From: Hypomyces perniciosus
Taxonomy: Eukaryota > Ascomycota > Sordariomycetes > Hypocreales > Hypocreaceae
Direction of reading: 5' to 3'
Length of the DNA stretch: 64,000 nucleotides
Assembly: GCA_008477525.1 (NCBI GenBank)
Contig: SPDT01000007.1
Coordinates: forward strand, 930,001 to 994,000
A program made the position numbers and the translations under genes. Each line of letters begins with the position of its first letter. The stretch's first letter is position 1. Positions 59,157-64,000 of this stretch are shown piece by piece. A model generated the notes under the pieces. It saw only the letters and a program-made list of their open reading frames with translations, was not told where the DNA came from and searched no databases.

Positions 59157-60500
59157 TTAGATGTATCCTTTGAGAATAGCTGCCTCGGCATTCAATATCG
59201 ACGATCCTGCTGCTCCAATGACGGCTGTACACCAAATCAGTCAAAGCTACCCTACACCTGAATCAAGAGAAGACTTACTATTATGGCTCAAAGCCACAAA
59301 CTTCAAATCAAAGATACCACTCTCATCCGCCCGCACTCGGCCCACACTGACGGTATATCCCCTGCCCAAATCACGATCCAGCCTGGGCTGCGGCCGGTCA
59401 TCCTCATCAAACACCATGATCGGCGGTTCAGGTGCGGAGGGACATCCAATCTTCTGCGCCTCGGAGACGTACGCCCTCAGCGCGGCCTTGCATTCTTCCG
59501 GGCTAGGGGGAGGTTGGCGTTCGAATTTGAGGCTTACACAGGCTGTGTGTCCGTCCATGACGGGGACGCGATTGCACGCCGCTGATACCCTAAGGCCTTC
59601 TTGCTCGGTAAAGGCGGTGCGGGCGTCGTCAATGCCGCCGAGGATTTTACGAGCTTCCGTCTCGAGTTTGTCTTCCTCGCCTTGGATAAAGGGGACGACG
59701 TTATCGATGATGTCCATGCTGGATACGCCTGGGTATCCCGCGCCGGAGACGGCCTGCATGGTGACGATGCTGACAATGGAGATGGGGCCGAAGGCAGCCT
59801 GCAGGGCCGCAAAGGGGATGACCAGACCAATGACGGCGCAGTTGGAGTTGCAGACTAGGAACCCCTTGGAGAGGTTGTGCACGGAGCGCTGGTGAGGGAT
59901 GAGGTCCAGGTGCGGGAGGTTAACGGTGGGAACGACGAGCGGAACGAGGGGATCGCGACGGTAGTTTTTGGCGTTGGAGAAGACGGGGATTTCAGCCTTG
60001 AGGAACTCCATCTCTAGGGTTTCACACTCGTAATTAGCCCCAACTTCAATTCAAACTCATCCTCCCATAATTGTTCTCTCTCTTGAGAGAGAGGCAAGCC
60101 TTACCAATATCTCCAGCGACATCGGAGTCCAACCCGCTAAAGACGACGTCGCAATCTTTGAACTCTGAGGCCTTGCACTCGCGAACCACCATGTCGGCGA
60201 CTGGGCCGATGGGTGCAGCCTGTTTCCATCGCACGGCATGTTTGTATTTCTTCCCGGCAGAGCGTGAGGATGCGCCGATGGCGTGGAGGGTGAGGAGTGG
60301 GTGTTGTTGGAGGAGGAGGATGAAGCGCTGGCCGACGGAGCCAGTGCAGCCAAGGACGCCTAAAGAGAGTGCGAGATATATTAGCAAAATCAAGACTCGC
60401 AATGACGAAGGCGTTCCCTAAGGAACGGAATTCTCAGGGAGAGAGAAGCGAAAGAGGACAGAGGAGACGCACCGCACTTCTTGGGGGATGGTGTCGCCAT
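59157..60500 (-). CDS. hom2: Aspartate-semialdehyde dehydrogenase, 361 aa
   Basis: NADPH enzyme reducing aspartyl-4-phosphate to aspartate semialdehyde, the branch step to threonine, methionine and isoleucine. Exons 60473-60500, 60105-60359, 59279-60013 and 59157-59224; introns 60360-60472, 60014-60104 and 59225-59278. The N-terminus [20 protein letters not shown] holds the GxxGxxG dinucleotide loop across intron 1. The active-site cysteine is Cys153 in [11 protein letters not shown]. Other family blocks are [26 protein letters not shown] and [13 protein letters not shown]. The end, [17 protein letters not shown], crosses intron 3. Length matches fungal HOM2 (about 360-365). It is cytosolic, with no targeting signal. 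Antifungal interest in this enzyme comes from its absence in animals. Confidence 0.96.
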
Positions 60501-61108
60501 GATGTAGAAATGAAGAGAGGTTTTCCAACGACAAAGAGGAAAACAAATAACCAAAGTTTAGTCGAGGGAAATCAAATAATCAATGATCCCCAAAAATTTC
60601 CAAAAATCCACACGGAAAGCCGTTGTAGAGAAGATGCGGGTTGGATTTGGGTTCTGACTCGAATATATTAGATAGGCCCCGCCAACAATCTTATCAGCAT
60701 CTCGCGTGCCCCGCCATCGGAGCTGAATTTACTACTACTACATCATTACATCTCGTCATCATCCCTAGGAGATTTATGAACAATCTAGTCTTCATATATT
60801 TTATTACAATCCAACAAACACGAAATGTGCAGATATCTGCCCATACATTCCTACATGTAGAAAACACGCAGTCTGTCGCATATCTATACAACTGACTCTA
60901 CCCAGAGAAGACTTTCAAGTCTCAATGCGCCTCGTCTATAAGATGCGTCGACGTATCCTTGTACGATATAATATGCCCGTTCCTAGTCCCCAATCCCCAG
61001 TCCCAACGCCAATATGAATGCACCACGCCTGCCCTTCCGTGAAAACCCAATGCCATGCTCAACGAGAGACCGTATTCGTCGTATCCGCCCTGACCCGATT
61101 CGCAGGAC
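60501..61108. other. Intergenic: ASADH promoter and PQ-loop gene 3' flank
   Basis: 608 bp with AT-rich stretches. No conserved Gcn4/CpcA-type TGACTCA site is claimed; the string TGACTCG occurs just upstream of the ASADH gene near 60655. No other gene. Confidence 0.45.
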
Positions 61109-62329
61109 TCATGCTTGCGTGATGCTGTCGCTGCGCTTGTTATTGGCGTATAGCCGGAACTGCACAAAGATGATGCAGTCCTCTGCGATGGTGCCGAGAG
61201 ACCCGATGAGCCAAGGAATGGTGTTGATTATGTATTTCTTCTCCTGGGAGTAAGCGATGACACTGATGGAATACGTCAGGTTGCCAGTCAGCGAGAGCAT
61301 AAAAAACAGAATAGCGAGTCCTGACACGAAGTTAGCATGATTCGGGGTCAAGAAGCCGGTGCAAGTGATCCCACCTTCGCATGACTTCTCCCTGTAGTTT
61401 TTAATGATTTGAGGAATCCGGGCGCTGTGTCATCGGTCAGTGTCAAACCCTCGACCCAATACAGAGTAGGCACACACCAGAGGTAACAGACTGCGCTGAT
61501 ATAACCCAAGACCATGCCGATGCCCTCAAACGCAGTCTCCGCATCTCCTTGCCCAGTCACATCGCGCTCAGCGTCCCTCCACGCACCGGCCTTGTACGAA
61601 ATAAACCAGCCCATAAATCCGACCACGTATACCGCCAACAAGCTGAGTGCGTTATAGACCCAAGGCTTCCCCTCGGGCATCTCATCCCCCGCCGGCGCGA
61701 TCTTGCTGGTAGAGTCCCGTCGGTGGCGCGAAGGCGATGTATTGCGTCGAGCGAGAAGCGGCGCATCCTCAGTTGCCTCGGCCACCTCGACGTTGCTGAG
61801 CTGAGCGGCGGCGCGGCGGGCATTGACGGTGTTGTAGTAGACGCATTGCGAGACCAGGAAAACGTCGGCAATACAAAAGTACATGGCTAGAGCGACAGCC
61901 GTGGGTGCTAGGTGTGTCAAAAGGCCGCCTAGTGTCGGTTAGTGTCTGGTCCCCTCTAGCGATGCAACGGCGAAGATTTTGCTTTTCCGGGGAGTTGAGA
62001 TGCATGAAGAGAGAGAGACGGTGCGAACCTAATAGATTTGTCGTGTCGCCGAGCATCCAGACGATCAGAAAAGGCATGCTCAACGCTTCGGCGCTCTTGG
62101 CTCGGTAGTTGACGACCATCTGTGGAAGCTGTACAGGATGTTAGAGATACCATCTTTCGAGTTGAAGGGCGCACAAAAAACTCGTCGCTTGGTGATGGTA
62201 GACACGTACTATGACACACATCCATGCTGCCATGCTGATACTTCCAAATATGCCTGAAATGACCTTGTGAAGAGGGAGATGTTTGGACGCCTCCTCCACC
62301 ACCCCCATCACCATCGCGAGAGAAGTCAT
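61109..62329 (-). CDS. PQ-loop vacuolar amino-acid transporter (Ypq1-like), 310 aa
   Basis: Exons 62210-62329, 62029-62128, 61478-61928, 61375-61424 and 61109-61320 sum to 933 nt. All introns are GT-AG; exon 4 is 50 nt. Two PQ-loop repeats are present: the first after intron 1 (ILPQMVVNYRAKSAEALSMP, then WMLGDTTNLLG), the second across the exon 3/4 joint (CARIPQIIKNYREKSCEG, then LAILFFMLSLTGNLTY). About seven helices can be traced, with a hydrophilic loop of some 60 residues between repeats (EATEDAPLLARRN). This fits the Ypq1/PQLC2 family, which exchanges cationic amino acids across the vacuolar or lysosomal membrane. The PLLARR stretch resembles an acidic-dileucine sorting motif, in line with vacuolar delivery; that is inference. 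Confidence 0.93.
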
Positions 62330-63508
62330 GGCGAAGAACCGACCAATCTAGCGCTGTCGAGTGGGATCGCAGAATACCTAGGGCAGATAAAGAGGCTCTC
62401 AACAGAATATTGAGAGGAGGAGAAAGGGCGCGACGGAGGGCGGAATATTACTCGGTAGGTAGGGGAAGGAGAAGGAGACAGAGACGGGCCATGGAAGAGA
62501 ATAGCAGAGAGAGACAGGCCACGAATGAATGGCAGGCTGCGGCTGGTCGGGGTGGTCTCACAAGATCATCGGGAACAGTCAGATGGGGGGATTTCTTCTT
62601 ATCGCAAGACATACCCTTATCGCATCTTTGGCTGGCTGTCATCGGAGGTTGCGCGCACTCCTATTGGTCTCTTCCGACGTCGGCAAGCCAAAAATTTACA
62701 CAATCTTGACGCTTCGGACGCATCTCGCTCGATCCAGCTGGTCGTAAACCCGGTCAAGCCCGTTTTATTAGCGGGGGAGCGGCAGCTTCCCGCTGTAACC
62801 GCTTTCATTCGCGGATGCCACACTCTATCTTATGTAGTAGTTGTACTGATCTTACTGTGCACCCGAGCAGGTAGGGGTCCTGATTATAGCGCCCTGCACC
62901 TTAATTTATTGCCCGTGCGACAGTGCAACAGTGCTATCGCCGTGAATTCCAGTAACCCGCACGGTGCGGTGCGCCTCGGCATCTCCTGAGTAATACTCGC
63001 AGTAACTCATCGGAATCGCTGGATGGCGCTGTTTAGTTGCTCACTGATCAGCATCAACAAAGACAAAGAGACGAGTGTCGGCTGACAGCCTAACAAGACA
63101 TTTCCCGTCATATTGCCCAAGACGACACACACGGTACCCACCACCTTTGGCGCCTCATTCACCATGATTCGCCCAGTTCCGTTCCTCTGGCAACATAGGC
63201 TTCCTGTTCTGTCGTGTCCTGTCACGCTCTCATGTCGCACATGGGGCTCAGCTCCCACCTGGGGCGTCGTGCCGCCATTTTGGCACTTCCGCGTAGCGTA
63301 TCAGATGGCGCGTATCAGCTGAGGTGGCGCTGGTTGGTGGATGGACGTCACAACAATAGCGTCACCGACCCGCCGGTGCATGTGAGCCTGAGCTCTGTTT
63401 GCTGAGCTCTGTTCCTCTTACTTTGGTAGTGGCACAACTGAGCACCGTCATTTACATACAACATACGGATACACTTTGTCTTACTTTCTTGCATTTATAG
63501 AGTGAATC
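62330..63508. other. Intergenic, divergent promoter of PQ-loop and S1/P1 nuclease genes
   Basis: 1.2 kb with purine-rich leader of the PQ-loop gene to about 62520 and a direct repeat TGAGCTCTGTT near 63390-63415 shortly before the nuclease ATG. No gene is supported. Confidence 0.5.
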
Positions 63509-64000
63509 ATGAAGGTCTCACGCAGCACAGTGGCCTTGGGCCTCGTATCTCTACCTGGCGTAGTTGCTTGGGGCGGTAGGTACCCCATACGATGATGGCA
63601 ATCATATGGCGGTGGCTGGTTAACATGATGATGCGCTTCACCCAGGTCTCGGACACATCACGACCGCCTACCTTGCGAGCCACTTCGTCTCCAACACCAC
63701 CGAAGCGTACCTAAAGCAGCTGTTGCGCAACGACCAGCCCGACTACCTTGCCAAGGTCGCCTCCTGGGCCGATTCCATCCGATACTCCAAATGGGCCCAG
63801 TTCACCAAGACGTTCCACTTCATCGACGCGCACGACAACCCGCCCGAGTCCTGCAACGTTGACTTCGAGCGCGACTGCAAAGAGACGGGATGTGTCATCA
63901 CAGCCTTGGCCAACTACACGGAGGAATCGCTCAATCCATCGCTGCCTGCGTGGCGCCGTGCCCAGGCCGCCAAGTTTGTGGTCCACTTCGTCGGTGACTT
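63509..64000 (+). CDS. S1/P1-type secreted nuclease, 3' end off window
   Basis: Exons 63509-63575 and 63646 onward; intron 63576-63645 (GTAGGT...CACCCAG). A signal peptide (MKVSRSTVALGLVSLPGVVA) ends right before a tryptophan, so the mature enzyme would begin WGGLGH. Numbered from that Trp, the zinc ligands fall exactly where nuclease S1/P1 has them: Trp1, His6, Asp45 (SWAD), His60 (TFHFID), His116 and Asp120 (VHFVGD). The remaining ligands are beyond the edge. Cysteines at 72, 80 and 85 fit the family's disulfides. The enzyme cleaves single-stranded DNA and RNA outside the cell and works with three zinc ions. About 120 of the usual ~270 mature residues are visible. Confidence 0.95.

Overview
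The window is nuclear DNA of a filamentous ascomycete, most likely class Eurotiomycetes (Aspergillus/Penicillium-like). The reasons are short introns of about 50-100 nt with GTRNGT donors, CTAAC/CTGAC branch points and CAG/TAG acceptors; gene families typical of these moulds (a fluffy/OefC-like Zn2Cys6 regulator, S1/P1 nuclease, a neighbouring ivdA-mccB pair, an Rrt8/EI24 protein); and the nonamer TACTCCGTA scattered through the intergenic DNA, which I associate with Eurotiales genomes. Species is not determinable by eye. I rebuilt the gene models from splice sites. In every complete model the exon lengths sum to a multiple of three, including a seven-exon gene with no long open frame.

Layout. 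1-10 kb: beta-catenin-like protein 1 (C-terminus off the left edge), a 1189-residue MIT-domain protein, mitochondrial GUF1 and a histidine-phosphatase protein. 10-20 kb: a secreted TAP-like alpha/beta hydrolase, the divergent leucine-catabolism pair isovaleryl-CoA dehydrogenase and methylcrotonyl-CoA carboxylase beta subunit, and a single-pass EGF-like membrane protein. 20-36 kb: sparse DNA rich in TACTCCGTA words, with an L-rhamnose-mutarotase-like gene, a secretory membrane protein with a histidine-rich segment, a 79-bp mariner-type MITE, a 1341-residue Ser/Thr-rich secreted protein and an Rrt8/EI24-like membrane protein. 36-51 kb: a LanC-like gene divergent from the Rrt8-like gene, then a Zn2Cys6 regulator standing alone between about 5 and 6 kb of gene-free DNA. 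50-64 kb: kinetochore protein Sos7 divergent from an RS-rich splicing-type protein, a PA-TM-RING ubiquitin ligase, aspartate-semialdehyde dehydrogenase, a PQ-loop vacuolar amino-acid transporter and the start of an S1/P1 nuclease.

How genes work together. The clearest functional link is ivdA-mccB: consecutive-pathway enzymes sharing a 316-bp promoter that holds eight CGG triplets, four of them exactly 10 bp apart. The Rrt8-like/LanC-like and Sos7/splicing-factor pairs also share short divergent promoters. Most other genes are unrelated housekeeping neighbours. I saw no tRNA, rRNA, CRISPR array or autonomous transposon, and no secondary-metabolite cluster. I did not find a clearly new multi-gene system. 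The best leads are the CGG array, the MITE, the non-random intergenic nonamer family and two unusual secretory proteins.
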